The notes under the pieces were generated by a model, which saw only the letters and a list, made by a program, of their open reading frames with translations, had not been told where the DNA came from and did no database searches. From NCBI GenBank assembly GCA_040881685.1, contig JBBECS010000039.1, forward strand, positions 34,226 through 68,138: 33,913 nucleotides of DNA. Direction: 5' to 3'. The number at the start of each line of letters is the position of its first letter. Position 1 is the stretch's first letter. Shown one piece after another: positions 22,784 through 29,561 of this stretch. Source of the DNA: Acidimicrobiia bacterium. GTDB taxonomy: Bacteria; Actinomycetota; Acidimicrobiia; IMCC26256; PALSA-555. A program made the position numbers and the translations under genes.

Positions 22784-23323
22784 ATGATGACGCCAACCCC
22801 CGTGCTCCCCGACACCGGCCTCGCCGAGCAGCTCCGGCTCGCGATCACCCGCCTCGCCCGCCGCCTCCGCCAGCACGGCGACCCCGGAGATGCGTCACCG
22901 ACGCAGCTCTCGGCGCTCGCGACGATCGAGCGGCGCGGGCCCATCACCCTCGGTGACCTCGCCGCGGCCGAACGGGTTCAGCCGCCGACGATCACCGCGG
23001 CCATCGACCGCCTCGAAGGTCGGGAGCTCGTGGGTCGCCGCCCGGATGAGGCCGACCGGCGCGTCGTGCGCGTCGAGATCACCGGCGCCGGGCGCAAGCT
23101 CCTTGCTCGCAACCGCTCCCGCAAGACGGCGTACCTCGCCAAGCGGCTCGACTCGCTGAGCGCCGCTGACCGCGCCACCCTCGCCGAGGCCACCGTCATC
23201 CTCGACCACCTCCTCGAGCCGGGGGGACCAGAGGCGAGCCTGCGCGGCGCAGGTACCCTGCGCCGCAGCGAGCCGTGGCCCGAGCGGCCCGGCCGGCAGG
23301 GCCGAGAGCGGGCAAGAGGATGA
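22784..23323 (+). CDS. MarR family transcriptional regulator
   Basis: A winged-helix regulator of 179 aa. Helices LAEQLRLAITRLARRLRQHG, the PTQLSALATIERRGPITLGD segment, recognition helix VQPPTITAAIDRLEGRELV and the wing RRPDEADRRVVRVEIT are typical. The natural domain seems to end near residue 148 (LDHLLEPGG). The last 30 or so residues (EASLRGAGTLRRSEPWPERP...) are translated from a palindromic element plus a hairpin module, so the C-terminus has been recoded by repeat insertion. The stop overlaps the MFS ATG (ATGA). It probably controls itself and the MFS exporter. Confidence 0.9.
   Translation: MMTPTPVLPDTGLAEQLRLAITRLARRLRQHGDPGDASPTQLSALATIERRGPITLGDLAAAERVQPPTITAAIDRLEGRELVGRRPDEADRRVVRVEITGAGRKLLARNRSRKTAYLAKRLDSLSAADRATLAEATVILDHLLEPGGPEASLRGAGTLRRSEPWPERPGRQGRERARG
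23244..23266 (+). repeat. Palindromic element, copy d (inside marR 3' end)
   Basis: The 10-bp stem GCGGCGCAGG/CCTGCGCCGC has a TAC triloop, identical in its 23 bases to copy c at 19203. It lies within the marR reading frame and is followed by AGCGAGCCGTGGCCC, which joins to hairpin module B3. Confidence 0.85.
23282..23312 (+). repeat. Start-proximal hairpin repeat, copy B3 (before MFS gene)
   Basis: GAGCGGCCCGGCC, GGCAG, GGCCGAGAGCGGG. The arms CGGCC/GGCCG differ from the other copies but stay complementary. It ends 7 nt before the MFS ATG and lies in the last codons of marR. Confidence 0.75.
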
Positions 23324-24597
23324 CGCCGATCGAGCGCGCCGCGCGCCGCACCTTCCACTCGTTGCGCACGCGCAACTTCCGCCTGTACTTCATCGGTCAG
23401 GTGATCTCTGGAACCGGGTCGTGGATGCAGTTCGTCGCGCAGACGTGGCTGGTGTTCCGGCTCACGCACAGCGGCGTGGCCGTGGGTGTCACGATCGGTC
23501 TCCAGTTCGCGCCGATGCTCCTCGCAGGCGCCTGGGCCGGCGTCTTGGTGGACAGGCTCGACAAGCGCCGGCTTCTGATCGCGACGGCTGCGGCATCGGG
23601 ACTGCTCGCGCTCGTCCTCGGCCTCGTTACCGTCGCCGGCGTCGTCGAGGTGTGGATGGTGTACGTGCTGGCGACAGGTCTCGGCGTCGTCACGGCGCTC
23701 GACAACCCCGGGCGACGCGCGTTCGTCCCGGAGATGGTCCCCGCGAAGGACGTGGCCAACGCGGTCGGGCTCAACAGCTCCGTCTTCACCGCCGCGCGCG
23801 TCATCGGACCGGCAATCGGCGGCTTGGTGATCGCCGGCGTGGGCGTGGGCTGGTGCTTCCTCCTCAACGCAGTGTCGTTCGTCGCGGTCATCTGGGCATT
23901 CGGCGCGATGCGCCCTGCGGAGCTGCACCCGTCACCGCCGCTCGCCAAAGGGCGCCGCCAATTCCAGGATGGGCTCCGCTACGCATGGCGCAATCGGCCC
24001 GTGCGGGTCGCGCTGCTGTTGACCGCGGTGATCGGCACGTTCACGTTCAACTATCAGGTCGTGCTCCCCCTGCTCGTGAAGCACGAGTTCGGGGGTGGCG
24101 CCGATACCTTCGGCACGCTGCTCGCGGTGCTCGGCGCGGGCTCGTTCGTCGGCGCGCTCGCGGTCGCGCACCACGGGCGGGCGAGCATACGCATCATGAT
24201 CGCAACCACCATTGCGCTCGGGGTCGCGATGACCGCGGCCACGTTCGCTCCGACGCTCGGCACCGAGATCGCGGTGCTCCCGCTCGTGGGCCTCACGTCC
24301 ATGCTGATGTTGGCGATGGCCACCGCCGTGTGCCAGGAGGAGACGGCGCCCGAGTACCGAGGCCGCGTGATGGCGCTGTTCGGCGTCGCCTTCTTGGGGA
24401 GCACCCCGATCGGCGGACCGATCGTCGGCTGGGTCTCCGAGTCCTTCGGACCGCGGGCTGGGCTCGGGATCGGCGCGGTCGCGGCACTGGCCGCCGGCGT
24501 GACCGCGTTCGTCGTGGCTCGCCGCGGCGACGAAGTGGCGCCGGTCGAGGCGTCGGAGGTCGCGCTGGCCGCCGACCCCGCGGTGGCGGTGTCATAG
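23320..24597 (+). CDS. MFS transporter (MFS_3/EntS-like exporter)
   Basis: A 425-aa, 12-helix major facilitator. The N-terminal RTFHSLRTRNFRLYFIGQ and TGSWMQFVAQTWLV, the loop motif DRLDKRRLL (motif A-like) and DNPGRRAFVPEMVPAKDVAN are hallmarks of the MFS_3 exporters related to EntS and macrolide pumps. The substrate is unknown. ATG 23320 overlaps the marR stop; an in-frame GTG at 23275 would add 15 repeat-encoded residues and is less likely. Control by the MarR protein is inferred from the overlap. Confidence 0.92.
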   Translation: MTPIERAARRTFHSLRTRNFRLYFIGQVISGTGSWMQFVAQTWLVFRLTHSGVAVGVTIGLQFAPMLLAGAWAGVLVDRLDKRRLLIATAAASGLLALVLGLVTVAGVVEVWMVYVLATGLGVVTALDNPGRRAFVPEMVPAKDVANAVGLNSSVFTAARVIGPAIGGLVIAGVGVGWCFLLNAVSFVAVIWAFGAMRPAELHPSPPLAKGRRQFQDGLRYAWRNRPVRVALLLTAVIGTFTFNYQVVLPLLVKHEFGGGADTFGTLLAVLGAGSFVGALAVAHHGRASIRIMIATTIALGVAMTAATFAPTLGTEIAVLPLVGLTSMLMLAMATAVCQEETAPEYRGRVMALFGVAFLGSTPIGGPIVGWVSESFGPRAGLGIGAVAALAAGVTAFVVARRGDEVAPVEASEVALAADPAVAVS

Positions 24598-24602
24598 CGA
24601 TC

Positions 24603-24608
24603 TAGGGT
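24603..24608 (+). promoter_or_regulatory. -10 element upstream of aldo/keto reductase
   Basis: TAGGGT (TAnnnT) ends 8 nt before an in-frame ATG at 24617, the same spacing as at serC and metG. It implies either a leaderless start at 24617 or a 66-nt leader that contains hairpin module B4. Confidence 0.45.
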
Positions 24609-24647
24609 CACGGGGCATGGAGGCGACTGACCGCGGAGCCGTGGCCC

Positions 24648-24678
24648 AAGCGGCCCGGCGCGCAGCGCCGAGAGCGGG
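24648..24678 (+). repeat. Start-proximal hairpin repeat, copy B4 (before aldo/keto reductase)
   Basis: AAGCGGCCCGGCGC, GCA, GCGCCGAGAGCGGG, with arms CGGCGC/GCGCCG. The 12 bases before it (GAGCCGTGGCCC) match those before copy B3, so the two copies share more than the hairpin. It ends 4 nt before ATG 24683. Confidence 0.75.
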
Positions 24679-24682
24679 AGTG

Positions 24683-25681
24683 ATGGAGCATCGACCACTG
24701 GGTTCCACCGGGATCTCGGTCGCGCCGCTGTGCCTCGGAGCGATGAACTTCGGCGATCCGACCGACGCCAACGAATCCGCGCGCATGGTGGATCGGGCGA
24801 TCGATGGCGGCATCAACATGATCGACGTCGCCGATGTCTACGCCGGCGGTGAGAGCGAGAAGATCCTCGGCGCTGCGCTCGCGGCGAACGGGAAGCGTGA
24901 CGAGGTCGTCGTCGCCACGAAGGTCGGGATGCCCCGCGGGAAGGGTGACCCCGAGCAATGGCACCGGCGCGAGCACATCGTCGCGTCGTGCGAACACAGT
25001 CTCGCGAGCCTGCGTACCGACCACATCGACCTGTACCAGCTGCATCGTCCGACCTTCGCCGGCGTGCCCCAGGAAGAGACGCTCGCGGCCTTCGACGAGC
25101 TCGTGCAGTCGGGCAAGGTCCGCCATGTCGGATGCTCCACCCATCCGGCGTGGTTCCTGATGGAAGCCCTCGCCATCTCCGAGCGCGACGGTCTGGCGCG
25201 CTACGAGACCGAGCAGCCGCCGTACAACCTGCTCGATCGCCGCATCGAGAACGAGCTGCTGCCGCTGTGCCGCAAGTACGGGATCGGTGTTTTGCCGTGG
25301 TCCCCGCTCGGTGGTGGGATCCTGGCCGGCCGATACAACGACGGTGTGCCTGCCGACGCGCGTGCGAACCGCCGCCCACAGATCAAGGACCGCATCACCA
25401 CGCGAGGCATCGACGTCGCGCGAGAGCTCGCAAAGCTCGCGGCGGAGCGTGGCCTCTCGGTCACGCAGCTCGCGTTGCTCTGGTGCAAGGACCAACCCGG
25501 CATCACGGCGCCCATCATCGGCCCCCGCACGCTGGAACAGCTCGACGATGCGCTCGGTGTGCTTCGGGAGACACTCGACGACGAGACACGAACTGCGTGT
25601 GACGCGCTGGTTCATCCAGGGAACGCGGTCGCCGACTTCCACAACACCTCGTTCTGGATGACCGCGACGGTCGAACCATGA
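24683..25681 (+). CDS. Aldo/keto reductase
   Basis: A 332-aa NADPH-dependent TIM-barrel reductase. It has the N-terminal MEHRPLGSTGISVAPLCLGA, catalytic Asp and Tyr in IDVADVYAGGESE, catalytic Lys in VVATKVGMP, the DHIDLYQLHRP segment with catalytic His, and PWSPLGGGILAGRY and IIGPRTLEQLDDAL near the cofactor site. The substrate is unknown. ATG 24683 fits the family. An in-frame ATG at 24617, 8 nt after a TAGGGT -10, would add 22 Ala/Arg-rich residues read from hairpin repeat B4, so a longer form is possible. It overlaps the HD gene by ATGA. Confidence 0.92.
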   Translation: MEHRPLGSTGISVAPLCLGAMNFGDPTDANESARMVDRAIDGGINMIDVADVYAGGESEKILGAALAANGKRDEVVVATKVGMPRGKGDPEQWHRREHIVASCEHSLASLRTDHIDLYQLHRPTFAGVPQEETLAAFDELVQSGKVRHVGCSTHPAWFLMEALAISERDGLARYETEQPPYNLLDRRIENELLPLCRKYGIGVLPWSPLGGGILAGRYNDGVPADARANRRPQIKDRITTRGIDVARELAKLAAERGLSVTQLALLWCKDQPGITAPIIGPRTLEQLDDALGVLRETLDDETRTACDALVHPGNAVADFHNTSFWMTATVEP

Positions 25682-26286
25682 GCGACGACCTCCCCACCGC
25701 CGTTCTCGGCGCGCGCTTCTCCGAAGCCGTGCGTTGGACGTCGATGCTGCACGCCGACCAGTGCCGCAAGGGCACCCGCATCGCGTATGCCTCGCACCTA
25801 CTCGGTGTCGCGTCGCTCGTGCTCGAGGACGGCGGCACCGAAGAGGACGCCATCGCGGCGGTGCTGCACGACGCGGTCGAGGACCGCGGCGTGGTCGAGG
25901 CCGAGATCCGCGCGCGCTTCGGCGAGCACGTGGCGAGCGTGGTCGTGGCGTGCAGCGACGGTGTTGACGGGCCGCGCGACTCGAGCGACTGGAAGCTGCG
26001 CAAGGAGCGCTACCTGTCACACCTCGAGCACGACGAGCTGCCGGAGGGCACGCTTCGCGTTGCCGCCGCCGACAAGCTGCACAACGCGCGCTCGATCCTC
26101 TCCGATCTGCGCGACAGCGGCTCCGACATGTGGGCTCGCTTCAACGCACCCGGTGACGAGCAAGCCTGGTACTACCGCGAGCTCCTGCGGGTGCTCGAGC
26201 AGCGCCACCCAGACTCCGTGGTGACCCGCGAGCTCGGTCGCGTCGTCACCGAGCTCCTCACCGAGATCGAGCGTACTGACGCGTAG
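25678..26286 (+). CDS. HD domain phosphohydrolase (SpoT/MESH1-like)
   Basis: The 202-aa protein keeps the HD metal ligands: H25 in LHADQCRKGT, H40 in ASHLLGVA, H64-D65 in VLHDAVED and D132 in AADKLHNARS. This is the pattern of RelA/SpoT HD domains and small ppGpp hydrolases. There is no synthetase, TGS or ACT domain, so a stand-alone hydrolase of (p)ppGpp or another nucleotide is inferred. The ATG overlaps the aldo/keto reductase stop (ATGA). It converges on the DUF4230 gene with a 25-bp gap that contains the palindrome CGTGCCGGCACG. Confidence 0.88.
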   Translation: MSDDLPTAVLGARFSEAVRWTSMLHADQCRKGTRIAYASHLLGVASLVLEDGGTEEDAIAAVLHDAVEDRGVVEAEIRARFGEHVASVVVACSDGVDGPRDSSDWKLRKERYLSHLEHDELPEGTLRVAAADKLHNARSILSDLRDSGSDMWARFNAPGDEQAWYYRELLRVLEQRHPDSVVTRELGRVVTELLTEIERTDA

Positions 26287-26311
26287 CCACGTGCCGGCAC
26301 GCCCGTCCCCC

Positions 26312-27067
26312 TTAGTTGCCCGCGCCCCGTGTCGGAGGCTTCTCGAAGGTCACGTTCACGTCAGTGAAACCGAGGCGACTGAGAAAGGCTTCGAGCATGT
26401 TCGCCGTGTTCTGCTTCGCACGGTCGACGAGGTTGTTCTCGCGTGCCGCTTTCTCGATGCGGTTCTCAGCTTTGACATAGAGGGGACGGTCGTTGACCGG
26501 GTCTCCCTCGAACGCGTCACCGAGTCGATTGACGAGACCACGGCTTCGATCGGTGATCTCGCTCTGCTTGGGGTCGATCACGGCGTTCCCGAGCTCGGGA
26601 GACGACAGCGTGATCCGCACCGAGTTGTCGGCGTTCACCTGCACCGCGTCGGTGGCCAGCACCTTGAAGTCAACGCTGACGGGAACCGTTCCGACGGCTC
26701 GAAGTGTCGTGCTCTCACCGGCGATGAAGTCCGGCAGGATCGGGACGCCCTTCTTGATCGTGATGTCCTCTTGATACGTCCCTTCGATGGCGACGTACGA
26801 CGACAGGTTCTTGATCTCCTTGAGCAACACCTTTGAGCTCGTCGTGGTGGTGCCTGAGCCAAAGATGCCTCCGAGATCGACCAACCCGGTGATCGCGCCG
26901 ACCACGAGCAAGATCGCGAAAGCGATCGCGCCGAGACCCGCGGTGTGGAGCAAGCCGCCGAAGCTGCGTCCGCCGCCTCCGCCACCGCGCCGGCCTTCTT
27001 CGGTGACCAGGCGCACGGTGACCTGCGGATCGCGCGTCGCGGGACGCTCTTCGAGCAACGTAGTCAT
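26312..27067 (-). CDS. DUF4230 domain membrane-anchored protein
   Basis: The 251-aa protein has a Gly/Arg-rich cytoplasmic start, one membrane helix at about 38-62 (LGAIAFAILLVVGAITGLV), then an extracytoplasmic DUF4230 region. That region carries VLLKEIKNLSSYVAIEGTYQ, VSVDFKVLATDAVQVNADNS and SRGLVNRLGDAFEGDPV. The function of the family is unknown. AGGAGG at 27072-27077 stands 4 nt before ATG 27067; ATG 27070 is too close, and a longer reading would cross the divergent promoter. Confidence 0.82.
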   Translation of the reverse strand: MTTLLEERPATRDPQVTVRLVTEEGRRGGGGGGRSFGGLLHTAGLGAIAFAILLVVGAITGLVDLGGIFGSGTTTTSSKVLLKEIKNLSSYVAIEGTYQEDITIKKGVPILPDFIAGESTTLRAVGTVPVSVDFKVLATDAVQVNADNSVRITLSSPELGNAVIDPKQSEITDRSRGLVNRLGDAFEGDPVNDRPLYVKAENRIEKAARENNLVDRAKQNTANMLEAFLSRLGFTDVNVTFEKPPTRGAGN

Positions 27068-27157
27068 CATTCCTCCTGCGGCTGCAAGCGACTCTGAGTG
27101 TCGCGCACCCACGAGTCTGACCACGCATACTCGGAAAAGGTTTCGAGATTTCGATTC

Positions 27158-27167
27158 AGCGTACGGT
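27158..27167. promoter_or_regulatory. Overlapping divergent -10 elements, DUF4230 / LLM oxidoreductase
   Basis: AGCGTACGGT has the form AnnnTAnnnT: plus TACGGT (27162-27167) and minus TACGCT (27163-27158) share TA. Both genes here have leaders with good Shine-Dalgarno sequences (plus about 19 nt, minus about 84 nt), unlike the leaderless pairs. Confidence 0.5.
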
Positions 27168-27192
27168 GTGACTCGTAACGAGGGAGGCTCGT

Positions 27193-28230
27193 TTGAAGAT
27201 CGACACGATCGCGATGGGTCGACCACTTCGCGACATACCGGGATTGGTGCGGGAGGTCGAAGACTGTGGCTTCACCGGCGTGTGGTTCACCGAGAGCGGT
27301 CGCACCGCATACACGGGATGCACGGCCGCCGCATTGACTGCACAGAATCTTGACATCGGGACCGCGATCGCCGTCGCGTTCCCGCGCAGCCCGATGGTCA
27401 CGGCGCAGGTGGCATGGGAGCTGGCCGACACCACCGCGGGCCGCTTCGTGCTCGGGCTGGGAACGCAGGTCAAGGCGCACATCGAGCGCCGGTACTCCGC
27501 GCAGTTCGATCACCCGGGTTCACGCTTGCGCGAGTACGTCTTGGCGCTGCGAGCCATCTTTCGCGCGTTCCAGGGCGACGAGTCGCTCGACTTCCACGGC
27601 GACTTCTGGAACTTCGACCTCATGCCGCGAATGTGGAGTCCGGGACCGATCGAGCATCCCGACGTGCCGGTGTACATCGCAGCCGTGCGCCCCTGGTCGG
27701 CCCGTATGGCCGGCGAGGTGTGCGACGGCATCCATGTTCACCCGTTCCACTCGATGCGCTACCTCCAAGAGGTGGTACTCCCAGCGGTCCGCGAAGGCGC
27801 CGCGTCGGCCGGACGCGCCCCGGACAGCGTCGCGGTCGTGTGCCCGATCATGGCGATCCTCGGGGACACCGAGGAGGAGCGGATTCGGGCGCGCGACGAG
27901 ACGCGCCTTCGCATCGCGTTCTACGGATCGACCCGTACGTACAGCGGCGTCTTCGATCTGCACGGCTGGGAGGGAACCGCTGATCGCCTGCACGAGCTCC
28001 AGCGTGCCGGTGATCTGAAGGGCATGGCCGAGACGATCACCGACGACATGCTCGAGGTGTACAGCCTCGAATCGACGTGGGACGGCCTGGCCGACGCACT
28101 CGTCGACAAGTACGGGGGCATTGCCGACCGCGTGGTGATGTATGACGCGTCAGCCAACTGGACCTTCGGCGCCGGATCACTCGAGCGTTGGCGCGAGGTC
28201 ACCGCCGCGGTCACGAAGGCGACCACCTAG
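27193..28230 (+). CDS. LLM class F420-dependent oxidoreductase (MSMEG_2256-like)
   Basis: A 345-aa luciferase-like protein: MKIDTIAMGRPLRDIPGLVR, GFTGVWFTESGRTAY, IGTAIAVAFPRSPMVTAQVA, GRFVLGLGTQVKAHIERRY, PVYIAAVRPWSARMAGEVCD and GIHVHPFHSM. This is the pattern of a probable F420-dependent subfamily common in mycobacteria and relatives. The start is TTG 27193, fixed by GGGAGG at 27182-27187 five nt upstream and by the family N-terminus. The substrate is unknown. It stands first in the plus-strand run with two amidohydrolase-type genes. Confidence 0.9.
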   Translation: MKIDTIAMGRPLRDIPGLVREVEDCGFTGVWFTESGRTAYTGCTAAALTAQNLDIGTAIAVAFPRSPMVTAQVAWELADTTAGRFVLGLGTQVKAHIERRYSAQFDHPGSRLREYVLALRAIFRAFQGDESLDFHGDFWNFDLMPRMWSPGPIEHPDVPVYIAAVRPWSARMAGEVCDGIHVHPFHSMRYLQEVVLPAVREGAASAGRAPDSVAVVCPIMAILGDTEEERIRARDETRLRIAFYGSTRTYSGVFDLHGWEGTADRLHELQRAGDLKGMAETITDDMLEVYSLESTWDGLADALVDKYGGIADRVVMYDASANWTFGAGSLERWREVTAAVTKATT

Positions 28231-28270
28231 ATCACACCAACGACTGCTCCTACTCATGGTCGCGCTCGCT

Positions 28271-28293
28271 CGGGCTCGGGATGCCGGAGCCCG
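28271..28293 (+). repeat. Palindromic element, copy g
   Basis: The 10-bp stem CGGGCTCGGG/CCGGAGCCCG (one G-G mismatch) has an ATG triloop and the GCGCTCGCT left flank. A second hairpin GCCCC/GGGGC (28293-28307) follows, so the pair may terminate the LLM transcript. Confidence 0.6.
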
Positions 28294-28321
28294 CCCCTTT
28301 CAGGGGCCGCTCGGCTGCTCG

Positions 28322-28372
28322 TAGTATCCGGACCGCAGCCGCCCCTCCGGGGCGGCGGATCGACGCAGGAGG
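28322..28372 (+). promoter_or_regulatory. Promoter, leader hairpin and Shine-Dalgarno of the 43-aa gene
   Basis: TAGTAT (28322-28327) is a good -10. The predicted leader begins near 28334 and has a perfect 8-bp hairpin GCCGCCCC/GGGGCGGC with TCC loop (28338-28356), then AGGAGG (28367-28372) 6 nt before the ATG. Confidence 0.55.
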
Positions 28373-28378
28373 TGCGCA

Positions 28379-28510
28379 ATGGGATTCGGACGAGCACTCG
28401 GCAGGCTGGCGACACTGGGCGCCGCGATCGGCGGGATCGTGTTCTTCTGGCGCAAGCGGCAGGAGAAGAAGGGCACGGCCACCTCGCCGACGGCGAGCGA
28501 CACTCCCTAA
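28379..28510 (+). CDS. Small single-pass membrane protein (43 aa)
   Basis: ATG 28379 to TAA 28510 encodes 43 aa: an MGFGRALGRLATLGAAIGGI start, VFF, then the basic WRKRQEKK and a Thr/Ser-rich tail. One short membrane helix at about 8-25 with a positive C-side is predicted. The perfect AGGAGG with 6-nt spacing and a good -10 argue for a real gene. No family is recognised. It precedes the amidohydrolase-like genes by about 100 bp on the same strand. Confidence 0.65.
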   Translation: MGFGRALGRLATLGAAIGGIVFFWRKRQEKKGTATSPTASDTP

Positions 28511-28612
28511 CCCTCAACGCTCCCCGCACGCCCGGCCGCCGGGCTTGATGCAGACGTGCGCGCGCGCTCGCGGCTGGGCGACAATCCGCTCCTACCGCGA
28601 GCAGGAGTGAGG

Positions 28613-29476
28613 ATGGGATTCCCGCGAGGTGTCGGCGCCGTCGATCTGATGATCGGCTTTCCGATGCGCGATCACCACAAGGTCTACGAGTACCTGATGA
28701 AGGGCATCAAGGACGACGAGTCCGAGTCGATGGCGATGCCTGCGGGCTACATGTTCAAGGAGGTCCCGGAGGACGCCGACGAAGGCATCGACCCGATCGA
28801 GGTGACGATCGCCGAGATGGACAAGTGCGGCGTGGAGAAGGGCTTGGTCGGCTTGGGCAAGCAGTCGATCGAAGCCGCGAAGCGCTACCCCGGTCGGTTC
28901 CTGTTCTCGCTCGAGATCGATCCCAACGACACGATGGGATGCGTCCGCAAGATGCGCAAGGCGAAGGACGAGCACGACCTCACCGCAATCACGTTCTTCC
29001 CGTCAGGCTGCCTGCCGCAGGTGAACATCGACGACGCCAAGGTGTACCCGATCTACGCGACGTGCATCGACCTCGACATCCCGATCATCGCGAATGCGGG
29101 CATAGCGGGCCCGCGGTTCCCGTCGGAATGCCAGAACGTGATGCGCTTCGACCAGGTGTGCTTCGACTTCCCCGAGCTGCGCATCGTGATGCGCCACGGT
29201 GCGGAGCCGTGGGAGGACCTCGCGGTGAAGCTCATGCTCAAGTGGCCGGGGCTGTACTACATGACCTCGGCGTTTGCGCCCAAGTACTACCCGAAAACCG
29301 TCATCGACTACGCGAACACGCGCGGCTCCGACAAGGTGATGTATGCGGGGTACTACCCGATGGGTCTCTCGTTGGAGCGCATCTTCCAGGAGCTCCCGGA
29401 CGTGCCACTCCGCGACCACGTGTGGCCCAAGTTCCTGCGCGAGAACGCGCTCGAAGTGTTCAAGATCGAAGGATGA
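28613..29476 (+). CDS. Amidohydrolase_2-like TIM-barrel protein lacking metal ligands
   Basis: The 287-aa protein is related to the amidohydrolase_2 (decarboxylase/lactonase) superfamily: GVEKGLVGLGKQSIEAAKRY, PGRFLFSLEIDPND, FPELRIVMRHGAEPWEDLAV and VWPKFLRENALEVFKI. The usual D-x-H-x-H near the N-terminus is replaced by DLMIG (11-15), and the late G-S-D-x-P Asp is replaced in AGYYP (Y247). Loss of these ligands suggests no hydrolase activity or a different chemistry. AGGAG lies 5 nt before ATG 28613. It is followed 85 bp later by an amidohydrolase that keeps more ligands, so a structural or regulatory partner role is possible. Confidence 0.8.
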   Translation: MGFPRGVGAVDLMIGFPMRDHHKVYEYLMKGIKDDESESMAMPAGYMFKEVPEDADEGIDPIEVTIAEMDKCGVEKGLVGLGKQSIEAAKRYPGRFLFSLEIDPNDTMGCVRKMRKAKDEHDLTAITFFPSGCLPQVNIDDAKVYPIYATCIDLDIPIIANAGIAGPRFPSECQNVMRFDQVCFDFPELRIVMRHGAEPWEDLAVKLMLKWPGLYYMTSAFAPKYYPKTVIDYANTRGSDKVMYAGYYPMGLSLERIFQELPDVPLRDHVWPKFLRENALEVFKIEG

Positions 29477-29524
29477 CTACGAAGCGCGGCGAGCGAAGCG
29501 AGCTCGCCCAGCGAACGAACGGCA

Positions 29525-29547
29525 GCGGGCCGGGTATCCCGGCCCGC
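29525..29547 (-). repeat. Palindromic element, copy f
   Basis: The perfect 10-bp stem GCGGGCCGGG/CCCGGCCCGC has a TAT triloop. It is preceded by GCGAGCGAAGCGAGC and followed by GAGTGAGCGAG right up to the ATG at 29562. Read on minus, its left flank CTCGCTCACTC resembles the CTCGCTCGCTG of the other copies. Confidence 0.75.
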
Positions 29548-29561
29548 AGAGAGTGAGCGAG

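Noticed and set aside
26290-26301. CGTGCCGGCACG palindrome between convergent HD and DUF4230 genes as a terminator
   Set aside because: It is a perfect palindrome with no loop and no U-tract, so a hairpin terminator is unconvincing; recorded only as a possible protein-binding site.
14-29547. Palindromic repeats as a CRISPR array or as intrinsic terminators only
   Set aside because: Copies are dispersed, spacing is irregular and arms vary, so CRISPR is excluded; U-tracts are absent and one copy lies inside a coding frame, so termination cannot be the sole explanation.
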